Assembly (NCBI GenBank): GCA_020723005.1
Contig: DYJS01000003.1
Span: forward strand, 28,836 to 71,393
DNA from: Candidatus Methylomirabilis sp.
Lineage (GTDB): Bacteria; Patescibacteriota; DYJS01
Length of the DNA stretch: 42,558 nt
Reading direction: 5' to 3'
In this document: in pieces, positions 34,944 through 42,558 of the stretch
Position numbering within the stretch: position 1 is the first letter of the stretch
How the letters are laid out: each line of letters opens with the position of its first letter
Program-made: the position numbers and the translations under genes
Notes under the pieces: generated by a model
Told to the model about the DNA's origin: nothing
The model's database searches: none
Seen by the model: only the letters and a program-made list of their open reading frames with translations

Positions 34944-35603
34944 ATGGGACAAAAAGTTAATCCAGTAGGTTTTAGAATTGGAGTTAATAAGACATGGGAT
35001 TCTTCTTGGGTTGTTAGTCCAAGATCATATTCTTCTATGTTACACAAAGATCTTGCACTTCGTGATTTTATGGATAAAGATTTAAAAGGTTTGTCTGTTG
35101 ATAAGATAAATATATCTTCATCGGGAAATGATTTTAGTATCACAATAAACACATCAAAACCAGGAATTTTAATTGGTAGAAAAGGTGAAAGACTTGAAGA
35201 GCTAAAGCAAAAGTTAGAAAAATTAGTAGGTGCTCCAATAAAACTTTCTATTAAAGATGTTAAGAAGCCAGATCTTTCTGCAAGAATTATGGCAGAAGAG
35301 ATTCAGCTTCAGCTTGAGAAAAGAGGTTCATATAAAAAAGCACTTCAATTTGCATCTTCAAAAATTATGGAAGGTGGTGCTTTGGGATCAAAAGTTCAAG
35401 TCTCTGGTCGTTTGGGTGGAGCAGATATGAAAAGAAAAGAATATATTATTCAAGGTAGGGTTCCTCTTCAAACAATATCTGCAGATATTGATTATGCATA
35501 TGTAAGAGCATTAACACAAACAGGTATTGTTGGTGTAAAAGTATGGATTTTTAAAGGAATAAAATCTAAAAAAGAAAGCAATGTTAGAGCCAAAGAAAAT
35601 TAA
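34944..35603 (+). CDS. rpsC: 30S ribosomal protein S3
   Basis: This 219-residue head protein is part of the mRNA entry channel. The KH domain motif GILIGRKGERLEELKQKL and the C-terminal GRLGGADMKRKEYIIQGRVPLQT are conserved. It overlaps rplP by 23 bases. Confidence 0.95.
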   Translation: MGQKVNPVGFRIGVNKTWDSSWVVSPRSYSSMLHKDLALRDFMDKDLKGLSVDKINISSSGNDFSITINTSKPGILIGRKGERLEELKQKLEKLVGAPIKLSIKDVKKPDLSARIMAEEIQLQLEKRGSYKKALQFASSKIMEGGALGSKVQVSGRLGGADMKRKEYIIQGRVPLQTISADIDYAYVRALTQTGIVGVKVWIFKGIKSKKESNVRAKEN

Positions 35604-35991
35604 AAGAAGAAAGCCACATGATCCATTTACAGGTGGCACGACAACAAGAAACACAGAAGTTTCTTTTGGTGATTTTGGATTAAAAGCAATGTCATCTGGT
35701 TGGGTGACAAATCGTGCTATTGAAGCAGGTAGAAGAGCAATTATTCGTTTTTTAAAAAAAGGTGGAAAAATGTGGATTAGAGTTTTTCCAGATAGAATTG
35801 TAACAGCTGGACCAAATACAACCCCTATGGGTGGTGGAAAAGGTGGTCCAGATAGAATTGTTGCAGCTGTTCGTGCTGGTTCTATGCTTTTTGAAATTTC
35901 TGGAATTGATTCAGTTTTAGCAAAAAGAGCATTGGAGCTAGCAGGTCACAAACTTTGTGTTAGAACTAAAATTGTTGAAAAGGAAGGTTAA
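35581..35991 (+). CDS. rplP: 50S ribosomal protein L16
   Basis: This 136-residue protein sits near the A-site tRNA elbow. It starts MLEPKKIKRRKPHD and shows ITNRAIEAGRRAI-like text (VTNRAIEAGRRAIIRF) and WIRVFPDRIVT. MGGGKGGPD replaces the usual MGKGKG. It overlaps the 3' end of rpsC. Confidence 0.94.
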   Translation: MLEPKKIKRRKPHDPFTGGTTTRNTEVSFGDFGLKAMSSGWVTNRAIEAGRRAIIRFLKKGGKMWIRVFPDRIVTAGPNTTPMGGGKGGPDRIVAAVRAGSMLFEISGIDSVLAKRALELAGHKLCVRTKIVEKEG

Positions 35992-35993
35992 TT

Positions 35994-36197
35994 ATGAAAA
36001 AGCTTGCATTTTTAAAATCAATAAAAGAGAAAAGTGTTGGAGATTTATCTAAGAGTATTTCTAACGAAAGAAGATCTATTAAAGATTTTTTGATAAATTT
36101 AAAATTAGGAAAAGATAAAAATTATAGAAAAATTAGAGAGTTGAAAAAATCTATCGCAAGGATGTTTACATTATTAAATCAAAAAATTTCAAAATGA
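35994..36197 (+). CDS. rpmC: 50S ribosomal protein L29
   Basis: This short helical protein of 67 residues lies near the tunnel exit. Helices are visible as SVGDLSKSISNERRSIKDF and RKIRELKKSIARMFTLLNQ, the latter matching the conserved RxIRRxIARxxT block. It overlaps rpsQ by four bases. Confidence 0.85.
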   Translation: MKKLAFLKSIKEKSVGDLSKSISNERRSIKDFLINLKLGKDKNYRKIRELKKSIARMFTLLNQKISK

Positions 36198-36484
36198 AAG
36201 AACAAGAAAATTTAAGAAAAAAATTAAGTGTAAAAAAATTTGTTGGTGTTGTTGTTAGCAACAAGATGACAAAAACAATCGTTGTTCGTGTTGAGCGAAA
36301 AAGAAAACATCCAAAATATGGTAAATTTTTTAAAGTTGCAAAAAAATTGAAAGCTGATTGTAAAGATGAGAGACTTTTTCCAATTGGTTCAGTTGTAGAA
36401 ATTATTGAATGCAGACCAATTTCAAAAGATAAAAAGTTTAGAGTATTAACAACAAAAACAGAAGAAAATAATTTAAATTCATAA
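36194..36484 (+). CDS. rpsQ: 30S ribosomal protein S17
   Basis: This 96-residue OB-fold protein binds 16S rRNA. VGVVVSNKMTKTIVVRVERKRKHPKYGKFF and EIIECRPISKDKKFRV are the family blocks. The first 15 residues are a Lys-rich extension. Confidence 0.93.
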   Translation: MKEQENLRKKLSVKKFVGVVVSNKMTKTIVVRVERKRKHPKYGKFFKVAKKLKADCKDERLFPIGSVVEIIECRPISKDKKFRVLTTKTEENNLNS

Positions 36485-36485
36485 A

Positions 36486-36857
36486 ATGATACAATTAGGA
36501 ACAAATTTAGTTGTTGCAGATAATACAGGAGCAAAACTTGCTGAATGTATTCATATTTATAACGGTAGTAAAAGAAGATATGGGGCAGTTGGTGACATAA
36601 TAAAAGTTGTTATCAAAGATGCCTCTCCAACAGCTTCTGTAAAAAGAAAGCAGAAATCAAAAGCAGTCATTGTCAGAACAACTTCAGCAATAAAAAGAAC
36701 AAGAGATGATTCATATATTAGATTTTCTGAAAATGCTGTTGTTCTGATTAACGATAAAAAAGAACCTGTTGGAACGAGAGTTTTTGGACCAATTCCTTTT
36801 GAAATTAAAGATGCAGGATTTACAAAAATTGCATCACTTGCTAAGGAGGTGCTGTAA
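36486..36857 (+). CDS. rplN: 50S ribosomal protein L14
   Basis: This 123-residue protein contacts the small subunit (bridge B8). It starts MIQLGTNLVVADNTGAKLAECI, and RFSENAVVLINDKKEPVGTRVFGPI is typical. It ends in an AAGGAGG that primes translation of rplX, whose ATG overlaps the stop. Confidence 0.96.
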   Translation: MIQLGTNLVVADNTGAKLAECIHIYNGSKRRYGAVGDIIKVVIKDASPTASVKRKQKSKAVIVRTTSAIKRTRDDSYIRFSENAVVLINDKKEPVGTRVFGPIPFEIKDAGFTKIASLAKEVL

Positions 36858-37162
36858 TGTTTGTAAAAAAAGGTGATAAAGTAAAAATTCTTTCTGGAAA
36901 GAATAAAGGAAAAATTTCAGAAGTGATAAAATCAATTCCAAAAGATGGAAAAGTTGTTGTTGAAGGTGTAAATGTTTTAAAGCGACATAGTAGAAAAACA
37001 CAAAAGAATCCTCAAGGTGGAATTATTTCAATTGTTAAACCAATTGATGTTTCAAATGTTCAGCTTGTTCATAGTAAAAGTGGAAAACCATCAAGAATTT
37101 CATATAAAATCGATGGAGATAAAAAAGTTCGTTTTAGTAATAAGATGAAATCTGAATTTTAA
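36857..37162 (+). CDS. rplX: 50S ribosomal protein L24
   Basis: This 101-residue assembly-initiator protein has a KOW motif (KKGDKVKILSGKNKGKISEV) and the block VEGVNVLKRHSRKTQKNPQGGI. It is translationally coupled to rplN. Confidence 0.94.
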   Translation: MFVKKGDKVKILSGKNKGKISEVIKSIPKDGKVVVEGVNVLKRHSRKTQKNPQGGIISIVKPIDVSNVQLVHSKSGKPSRISYKIDGDKKVRFSNKMKSEF

Positions 37163-37216
37163 AATTTATTATTTTAAGGTAATTATAGATTTGAATTAAA
37201 AAATTTTTCAAACAAT

Positions 37217-37756
37217 ATGGAAAAAGAATTTGATAAAAAAATTATTACAGAAAAGCTTAAAAAAGAGCTCGGTATTTTGAATATAAATGCTGTTCCAAAA
37301 ATTAAATTTCTTTCTGTAAATATTGGACTTGGAAAAGCTTTGTCAGACAAGTCATATATAGAATTTGCAGAAGACATATTATCTAAAATTACAGGGCAAA
37401 AACCACAACAGAGAGCAACAACAAAATCTATTTCTAATTTTAAAACTAGAAAAGGAATGATTGTTGGAATTCGTGTTACTTTGAGATCTCAACGAATGGT
37501 TGATTTTATTCAAAAATTAGTAAGACTTGCTTTGCCTAGAATAAAAGATTTTAGAGGGTTGTCATTGAAGTCTTTTGATAAAGTTGGAAATTATTCAATT
37601 GGAATTAAAGATTTTAGAATTTTTCCAGAAGTAAGCAGTGTTGATTTTGCAAAAACTTTGTCTTTGCAGGTTAATATATCTACAACTGCAAAAAATAAAA
37701 AAGAAGGCGAAGCACTTCTTAGAGCTTGGAATTTTCCATTAAAAAAAAATAAATGA
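37217..37756 (+). CDS. rplE: 50S ribosomal protein L5
   Basis: This 179-residue central-protuberance protein binds 5S rRNA. It has the conserved segments [35 protein letters not shown] and [16 protein letters not shown]. It is spaced 54 bases from rplX. Confidence 0.95.
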   Translation: MEKEFDKKIITEKLKKELGILNINAVPKIKFLSVNIGLGKALSDKSYIEFAEDILSKITGQKPQQRATTKSISNFKTRKGMIVGIRVTLRSQRMVDFIQKLVRLALPRIKDFRGLSLKSFDKVGNYSIGIKDFRIFPEVSSVDFAKTLSLQVNISTTAKNKKEGEALLRAWNFPLKKNK

Positions 37757-37956
37757 GAAAGTCTTGGATAGTATCAGGAAAAAATAAAAACAATACATTG
37801 GGTAGAAAACCGAAATTTTCTGTACAAGGGGTAAATCGTTGCAAACGATGTGGAAGGGCAAAGGGTTATATGGGCTTTTTTGGGGTTTGTAGAATTTGCT
37901 TCAGAGAATTGGCAGATAATGGAAATTTGCCCGGTGTGAAAAAAACAAGTTGGTAA
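37753..37956 (+). CDS. rpsN: 30S ribosomal protein S14, zinc-binding type
   Basis: This 67-residue short form has two CxxC pairs ([20 protein letters not shown]) that bind zinc, so it is the C+ (type Z) paralogue. The body RCKRCGR...[24 protein letters not shown] is typical. It overlaps rplE by four bases. Confidence 0.93.
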   Translation: MRKSWIVSGKNKNNTLGRKPKFSVQGVNRCKRCGRAKGYMGFFGVCRICFRELADNGNLPGVKKTSW

Positions 37957-37968
37957 TTTTTTAAAAAT

Positions 37969-38367
37969 ATGCAAACAAGTAACGATACAATTTCTGATTT
38001 TTTAGCAAGAGTAAATAATGCTATTTTGGCAAAACATAGCGATTTTATTGTTCCGAAAACAAAATCGGTTTTAGCAATTGCAAGAATTTTAGAAAAAAGA
38101 GGATATTTTAGATCCGTTGAAGTTGTTTCAAAAAAACCTCAAGATGATTTGAAGATAGTTTTGAAATATTTTAAAGGTGAATCGGTTATTAGAGGATTAA
38201 AAAGAATTAGTAAACCTGGTAGGAGAGTTTATTCTAATTCAAAAAAAATTCCTCAAACAATTGAAGGGCTTGGTCTAACAATAATCTCCACCTCAAAAGG
38301 GATTTTGACAAGAAAGGAAGCTTTTGAGCAAAATGTTGGTGGAGAAGTTTTATGTCAAATTTGGTAA
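37969..38367 (+). CDS. rpsH: 30S ribosomal protein S8
   Basis: This 132-residue protein binds helix 21 of 16S rRNA and in many bacteria represses its own operon. The N-terminus DTISDFLARVNNAILAKH and the C-terminus GLTIISTSKGILTRKEAFEQNVGGEVLCQIW match the family. Confidence 0.95.
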   Translation: MQTSNDTISDFLARVNNAILAKHSDFIVPKTKSVLAIARILEKRGYFRSVEVVSKKPQDDLKIVLKYFKGESVIRGLKRISKPGRRVYSNSKKIPQTIEGLGLTIISTSKGILTRKEAFEQNVGGEVLCQIW

Positions 38368-38377
38368 ATTCAAAAAT

Positions 38378-38920
38378 ATGTCAAGAATAGGTAAAAAACC
38401 AATAAAAATTGAATCTGGTGTTTCTGTATCTTTAGAAGATAGAATTTTATCTTTTAAAGGTTCAAAAGGAACAATGAATATTAAACTTTTTGACTCAATT
38501 GATGCGAAAATAGAAAATGGAGAGATTGTTTTTTTTAGAAATAACGAATCACAAGAATCAAATGCACTATGGGGACTTCAAAGAACTCTTGCTTCGAATT
38601 GTCAAATCGGTGTAACTAAAGGTTTTGAAAAAAAATTAGAGATAGTTGGTGTTGGTTATAAGGCTGATATGGTTGGAAAGAATTTGATGTTAAAATTAGG
38701 TTTTTCTCATCCAGTCGAATTTAAAGCACCTGAAGGGATTGTTTTTTCGCTTGAAAAAAATATTATCACCGTTTCTGGAATTAACAATATTTTGGTTGGT
38801 GATACGGCATTTAAATTGCGATCTCTTAGAAAACCAGAACCATATAAAGGAAAAGGTATAAGATATCTTGGTGAAAAAGTTAAAATAAAAGAAGTTAAGA
38901 AAGCAGGAGGTAAGAAGTGA
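38378..38920 (+). CDS. rplF: 50S ribosomal protein L6
   Basis: This 180-residue two-domain protein lies near the sarcin-ricin loop. I start it at ATG 38378 (MSRIGKKPIKIESGV), because the track start at 38324 would overlap rpsH and adds an unrelated leader. GVGYKADMVGKNLMLKLGFSHPV and KPEPYKGKGIRYLGE are the conserved blocks. Stop is TGA, overlapping the GTG of rplR. Confidence 0.95.
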   Translation: MSRIGKKPIKIESGVSVSLEDRILSFKGSKGTMNIKLFDSIDAKIENGEIVFFRNNESQESNALWGLQRTLASNCQIGVTKGFEKKLEIVGVGYKADMVGKNLMLKLGFSHPVEFKAPEGIVFSLEKNIITVSGINNILVGDTAFKLRSLRKPEPYKGKGIRYLGEKVKIKEVKKAGGKK

Positions 38921-39258
38921 CAAATTCTGTTCAAAGAAAAATAAGACATTATAGGGTTAGAAAAAATATATCAGGAAGTAGTACTCTACCAAGAGTTTCT
39001 GTTTTTAAGAGTTTAAAGTTTTTATCTGCTCAAGCAATTGATGATGATTTGCAAAAAACAATTTGTTCAGTTACAACCAAAGCTATTAAATCAAAAGGAA
39101 CAAAAACTGAAACTTCTTCAGAAGCAGGAAAAAAATTTGGTGAAGCTCTTTTAAAGTTAAATATAAAATCAATTGTTTTTGATAGGGGTGGATACAAATA
39201 TACTGGAAGAGTTCAAGCATTTGCAGACGGAATTCGTTCTGCGGGAATTAGTTTTTAA
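38917..39258 (+). CDS. rplR: 50S ribosomal protein L18
   Basis: This 113-residue 5S rRNA-binding protein has RHYRVRKNISGSSTLPRVSVFKS and FDRGGYKYTGRVQAFADGIRSAGISF. The GTG start overlaps the rplF stop (GTGA), which indicates translational coupling. Confidence 0.93.
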   Translation: MTNSVQRKIRHYRVRKNISGSSTLPRVSVFKSLKFLSAQAIDDDLQKTICSVTTKAIKSKGTKTETSSEAGKKFGEALLKLNIKSIVFDRGGYKYTGRVQAFADGIRSAGISF

Positions 39259-39269
39259 AATTTTTTTAA

Positions 39270-39821
39270 ATGATAAAGGAAGAAAAAAAAGAAGAACTGC
39301 AAGAGGGTAAAATCAAAATAAATTTGCAGAAGATTAAGAAAGAAGTTTCTACTTCCGAAAAAGAGGGGAATCTTTTTAAAACAATTCTTCTCATCAGAAG
39401 AGTTTCGAGAATGGTGAAGGGTGGTAGAAGAATGGGTTTTTCTGCTTTTGCTGTTGTTGGTGATAAAAAAGGAAAAGTTGGTTTTGCAACTGGAAAAAGC
39501 AAAGATGCAAAAGAAGCAACAAAAAAAGCTTTAAGAAAAGCAGAGAATAGAATGTTTGATATAAAGATTTGGAATGAAACAATTCCTCACTCTGTTTCTG
39601 CAAAATTTAAAGGAGCAAATGTAGTTTTACGACCAGCACAAAAAGGAACAGGAATTATTGCAGGTGGTGGAGTTCGTACAGTTGCTGATATGGCTGGAAT
39701 CATAAACATTAAAGGAAAATCATTAGGATCTTCAAACAAGATTTCAGTTGTGAATGCAACAATTAAGGCTCTTCAAAAATTACGAACAAAAGAAGAAATT
39801 AAAGAAATGTTAAAATCATAA
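39270..39821 (+). CDS. rpsE: 30S ribosomal protein S5
   Basis: This 183-residue protein at the mRNA entry site acts in decoding accuracy. Conserved RRVSRMVKGGRRMGFSAFAVVGD, FATGKSKDAKEATKKA and GGGVRTVADMAGIINIKGKSLGS are present. The acidic/Lys-rich N-terminus (about 30 residues) is an extension. Confidence 0.95.
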   Translation: MIKEEKKEELQEGKIKINLQKIKKEVSTSEKEGNLFKTILLIRRVSRMVKGGRRMGFSAFAVVGDKKGKVGFATGKSKDAKEATKKALRKAENRMFDIKIWNETIPHSVSAKFKGANVVLRPAQKGTGIIAGGGVRTVADMAGIINIKGKSLGSSNKISVVNATIKALQKLRTKEEIKEMLKS

Positions 39822-39822
39822 A

Positions 39823-40257
39823 ATGGCAATAAAAAATTTAGCTTACAAATTTGGATCAATAAAAAAATCTAAACCAAGATTTGGGCGAGGAATTGGTTCA
39901 CGACTTGGTGTTACATGTGGAAAAGGTCCAGAAGGTCAAACAAAAAGAGCAGGAGGATCTGTTGGAAATGTTTTTCAGGGCGGACAAACTGTTTTAGTAA
40001 AAAGACTCCCACTTCTTCGTGGAACAAGAAATGTAAAAAAATCTATCAAAAATTTATTAGTGAATCTTTCAAGTTTTCCAATCGGAGTTGCAGAAGTTGA
40101 TGCAAGAAGTTTGGTAAAGTTTTCTCCTGGGAAAAAGGTTAAAGTTTTAGGAAATGGAGAGATCTCTTCAAAGATAAAAGTTTTTGCACATGAATTTTCA
40201 AAAACTGCAAAAGAAAAAATCGAAAAACTTGGTGGAGAAGCAGTTGTCATCGAATAA
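39823..40257 (+). CDS. rplO: 50S ribosomal protein L15
   Basis: This 144-residue late-assembly protein has a Gly-rich N-terminus (GRGIGSRLGVTCGKGPEGQTKRAGGSVG), FQGGQTVLVKRLPLLRG and the C-terminal KVFAHEFSKTAKEKIEKLGGEAVVIE. It follows rpsE by one base; rpmD (L30), usually found between them, is absent. Confidence 0.94.
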   Translation: MAIKNLAYKFGSIKKSKPRFGRGIGSRLGVTCGKGPEGQTKRAGGSVGNVFQGGQTVLVKRLPLLRGTRNVKKSIKNLLVNLSSFPIGVAEVDARSLVKFSPGKKVKVLGNGEISSKIKVFAHEFSKTAKEKIEKLGGEAVVIE

Positions 40258-40400
40258 ATTTGGTTTTATAGAATTAAATTAGTTTTATAATTTCAATTAT
40301 ATTTTATGGTTTTAAAAAGTTTTGAATTTTAGAGTTAAGATTTTTTCTCTAAAATTTTTGTTTATAAATCTTCATTATTTTCGAGGTTAATTTTGTTCAA

Positions 40401-41723
40401 ATGTTTAATTTTTTAAAGAGAGTTTTTTTAAACAAAGAGTTACGAAAAAGAATTTTTGTCACACTCGGAATACTTGTTGTTGCAAGATTTTTATCCATAA
40501 TTCCAATGCCCGGTGTAGATAGAAATTTACTTGCAAACTATTCCTCTTCTCAGTTTAATACTTCAAGTGGTTTAGTTGGAATAATAGGATTGATCTCTGG
40601 AAATGGAATGGGAGCATTTTCAACATTTTCAATAATTATGATGGGGGTTGGTCCATACATCACTGCATCAATTATAATTCAACTTATGTCTTCAGTGATT
40701 CCAGCTTTAGAAGAGCTAACAAGAGAGGGAGAATTTGGAAGAACAAAAATAAATTTTATTACAAAAATTTTATCAATCCCTTTAGCATTTATTCAAGGAT
40801 ATTCTTTTATTTTGTATATGAGAAATGCACAGATTACTCCGGAGACAACTGCAATTTTTGAAAATTTAACTGGTTTCAATTTGTTTCTTGCACTTCTTGT
40901 GATGACTTTTGGAACACTTTTTTTAACTTGGCTTGGAGATTTAGTCACAGAGTATGGAATTGGAAATGGAGTTTCGCTTATAATTTTTTCTGGAATTGTT
41001 TCCAGAGTTTCTTTTTTTGTCAGCTCTTTTATTATAGATTTTAAAGAAAATGTTGGAGATCTCCCAAAAACAATTCTTTTCTTAGTTCTTGCAAGTTTAG
41101 TTTTGATGTTTGTGATTTTCATCACAGAAGCAGAGAGGAAAGTGCAAGTTGCATATGCAAAAAGAATGCAAGGAAATAGAATGTATGGTGGGATGAACAC
41201 ATATCTTCCAATAAAAGTGAATCAAGGTGGTGTGATTCCAATAATTTTTGCAATTTCAATTTTGAATTTTCCAAGTGTAATTGCAGGATTTTTTCAAACA
41301 GCAAAAACAGAGTGGATCTCAAATTTATCAATAAAGATTTTGACTGATTTTAACGAAAGTAGTAATTTTTATCTTTTTCTATATTTTTTGCTTGTGATTT
41401 TATTCTCATATTTTTATGGAGTTATTGCACTTCAACCAGATAAACTTTCTGAAAATCTTCAAAAACAGGGTGGTTATATTCCGGGAATTCGTCCAGGAAA
41501 ACCAACAGCAGAATTTTTAACAAACGTTTTGATGAGAGTAACACTTGCAGGAAGTTTATTTTTGGCAATTATGGCAACAATGCCAGCACTTTTACTTAGA
41601 ATTACAGGAAATACAAATATGGCAGTTGGAGGAACATCAATTTTAATAGCAGTTTCCGTTGCATTAGAAATTTATCGTTATTTTAATTCACAACTATCAA
41701 CATATTCGTACTCTAAATTTTAA
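40401..41723 (+). CDS. secY: protein translocase subunit SecY
   Basis: This 440-residue channel has ten predicted membrane helices and forms the core of the Sec translocon. Typical segments are RFLSIIPMPGVDRNLL, SIIIQLMSSVIPALEELTREGEFGR, GIGNGVSLIIFSGIV and the cytoplasmic loop PIKVNQGGVIPIIFA. The C-terminus PDKLSENLQKQGGYIPGIRPGKPT is typical too. It is separated from rplO by about 140 bases of AT-rich DNA, which may contain its own promoter. Confidence 0.96.
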   Translation: MFNFLKRVFLNKELRKRIFVTLGILVVARFLSIIPMPGVDRNLLANYSSSQFNTSSGLVGIIGLISGNGMGAFSTFSIIMMGVGPYITASIIIQLMSSVIPALEELTREGEFGRTKINFITKILSIPLAFIQGYSFILYMRNAQITPETTAIFENLTGFNLFLALLVMTFGTLFLTWLGDLVTEYGIGNGVSLIIFSGIVSRVSFFVSSFIIDFKENVGDLPKTILFLVLASLVLMFVIFITEAERKVQVAYAKRMQGNRMYGGMNTYLPIKVNQGGVIPIIFAISILNFPSVIAGFFQTAKTEWISNLSIKILTDFNESSNFYLFLYFLLVILFSYFYGVIALQPDKLSENLQKQGGYIPGIRPGKPTAEFLTNVLMRVTLAGSLFLAIMATMPALLLRITGNTNMAVGGTSILIAVSVALEIYRYFNSQLSTYSYSKF

Positions 41724-41743
41724 AAAATTTTTAAAAAATATAA

Positions 41744-42478
41744 ATGACTTATAGCAACAATTTTTTAGATGTGGTTTTTTTTGGGCCACAAGGAGCAGGA
41801 AAAGGAACTCAGGTTGCAAAACTTTGGGGGAAATATGGAAAAGATGAATCTTGGTTTCGTGTTCAAACAGGAGATCTTTTTCGAGAAATTCGTTCTCAAG
41901 AAACAGAGTTGGGAAATAAGGTAAAAAATTTGATAGATAATGGTTTTCTTGTTCCAGATGATATAACTGTTGAAATTGTTTCTAGCAAATTGAATCTTGA
42001 AGATGTAAAATCAAAAAATTGGATCTTTGACGGATTTCCAAGAACCTTAAAGCAAGCAGAATTTTTTTTTGATTTTTATTCTAAACTTCAAAATCGTAAA
42101 TTAGTTGTTGTTAGCATTTTTTTACCATACGAAAAAGCACTTGCTCGAATTGAAAAAAGACTTGTTTGTAAATCTTGCAAAGCAATTGCAAGTGAAGTTT
42201 TTGGACTTAAGGAGGGATCTATTTGCAAGCATTGTGGAAATGGAGTTTTGGAGCATAGAGCAGATGAAAAAGATATTGAATCTGTGAAAAAAAGGCTTGA
42301 ACTTTTTGAAACTCAAACACTTCCAGTTTATGATTTTTTTCAATCTAAAGGGATAGAAATTTTGAAAATTGATGGGAGTCCATCAATAAAAGAGGTTCAT
42401 GAAACGATTATTGATTTACTAAAACCAACAGAATATGATGGAATTAAAAAATCTTTTGAAGACGAATTGGGAGGATAA
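41744..42478 (+). CDS. adk: adenylate kinase
   Basis: This enzyme converts AMP + ATP to two ADP. The P-loop GPQGAGKGTQ is at about residue 14-23, and TGDLFREI, DGFPRTLKQAEFF and the LID region are in order. The LID has four cysteines (CKSC...CKHC) and is therefore the zinc-binding long type. RADEKDIESVKKRLELFETQT is the family motif that ends the LID. At 244 residues it is slightly longer than usual owing to a C-terminal tail. Confidence 0.95.
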   Translation: MTYSNNFLDVVFFGPQGAGKGTQVAKLWGKYGKDESWFRVQTGDLFREIRSQETELGNKVKNLIDNGFLVPDDITVEIVSSKLNLEDVKSKNWIFDGFPRTLKQAEFFFDFYSKLQNRKLVVVSIFLPYEKALARIEKRLVCKSCKAIASEVFGLKEGSICKHCGNGVLEHRADEKDIESVKKRLELFETQTLPVYDFFQSKGIEILKIDGSPSIKEVHETIIDLLKPTEYDGIKKSFEDELGG

Positions 42479-42558
42479 AATTCTTTAAAAAATTTAGTTT
42501 AAAAATAAAATTTATTGTTTACATAATTATTTATCTTTTTTTGGTTGTTGTGGAGCTT
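42475..42558 (+). CDS. possible start of next gene, cut by window edge
   Basis: The plus frame reading KKFSLKIKFIVYIIIYLFLVVVEL is open to the window edge and would be a signal or membrane segment. No standard start codon fits ahead of it, although GGGAGG sits just upstream at the adk stop. TTG 42541 is another possible start. This is too little sequence to name a product. Confidence 0.25.
   Translation, partial: MKFFKKFSLKIKFIVYIIIYLFLVVVEL

Noticed and set aside
36166-36534. Minus-strand 122-residue ORF over rpsQ
   Set aside because: Shadow of the ribosomal genes with random-looking composition.
38324-38377. Longer start for rplF
   Set aside because: It overlaps rpsH and adds a non-homologous leader before MSRIGKKPI.

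Overview
The window is about 42.6 kb of very AT-rich bacterial DNA with compact genes, many TTG starts and few strong Shine-Dalgarno sites. The spc/S10-type ribosomal cluster lacks rpmD (L30) between rpsE and rplO. Together with reduced or degenerate replication and envelope proteins, this points to a Patescibacteria/CPR bacterium; I cannot name the lineage. UGA is a normal stop codon here: prfB (RF2) is present with an SPF motif, several genes end in TGA, and prfB keeps its UGA-dependent programmed frameshift. The code-25 lineages (Gracilibacteria, Absconditabacteria) are therefore unlikely.

Layout. 1-5.6 kb: a PAP2-family membrane protein, a frameshifted small gene, and a LolD/MacB-like ABC ATPase with a large FtsX-type permease. 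5.7-12.3 kb: information processing, namely hisS, a eukaryote/archaeal-type tyrS, dnaX, a helicase-dead PriA-like protein and rpmB, with two tiny minus-strand ORFs (one interrupted) between hisS and tyrS. 12.3-15.0 kb: a membrane-anchored NodB-like protein that lacks the metal ligands, a GT2-like glycosyltransferase and a DUF998-like membrane protein. 15.1-17.3 kb: rplJ-rplL with an L10-type leader/attenuator, a gene-free stretch of about 0.9 kb containing a highly structured candidate RNA, and a small membrane protein. 17.4-25.5 kb: prfB, an ABC exporter, mreB with a small downstream ORF, two GT4-type glycosyltransferases, a decayed Rossmann-type remnant and an AlkD-like protein. 25.6-31.3 kb: a FtsQ-like protein, a decayed tRNA-like sequence next to an intact tRNA-Ile(GAU), miaB, a secreted metzincin-like protease with beta/gamma-crystallin-like repeats, and two membrane or anchored proteins of unknown function. 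31.6-42.5 kb: rplC-rplD-rplW-rplB-rpsS-rplV-rpsC-rplP-rpmC-rpsQ-rplN-rplX-rplE-rpsN-rpsH-rplF-rplR-rpsE-rplO-secY-adk, all on the plus strand.

Most genes serve translation (ribosomal proteins, two tRNA synthetases, RF2, MiaB, one tRNA), replication (DnaX, PriA-like) or the envelope (MreB, FtsQ, SecY, ABC systems, glycosyltransferases). The least ordinary items are the structured RNA near 16.4-16.85 kb, the PriA and NodB relatives that have lost their catalytic motifs, the eukaryote-like TyrRS, the prfB frameshift site missed by the ORF track, and the crystallin/metzincin fusion.
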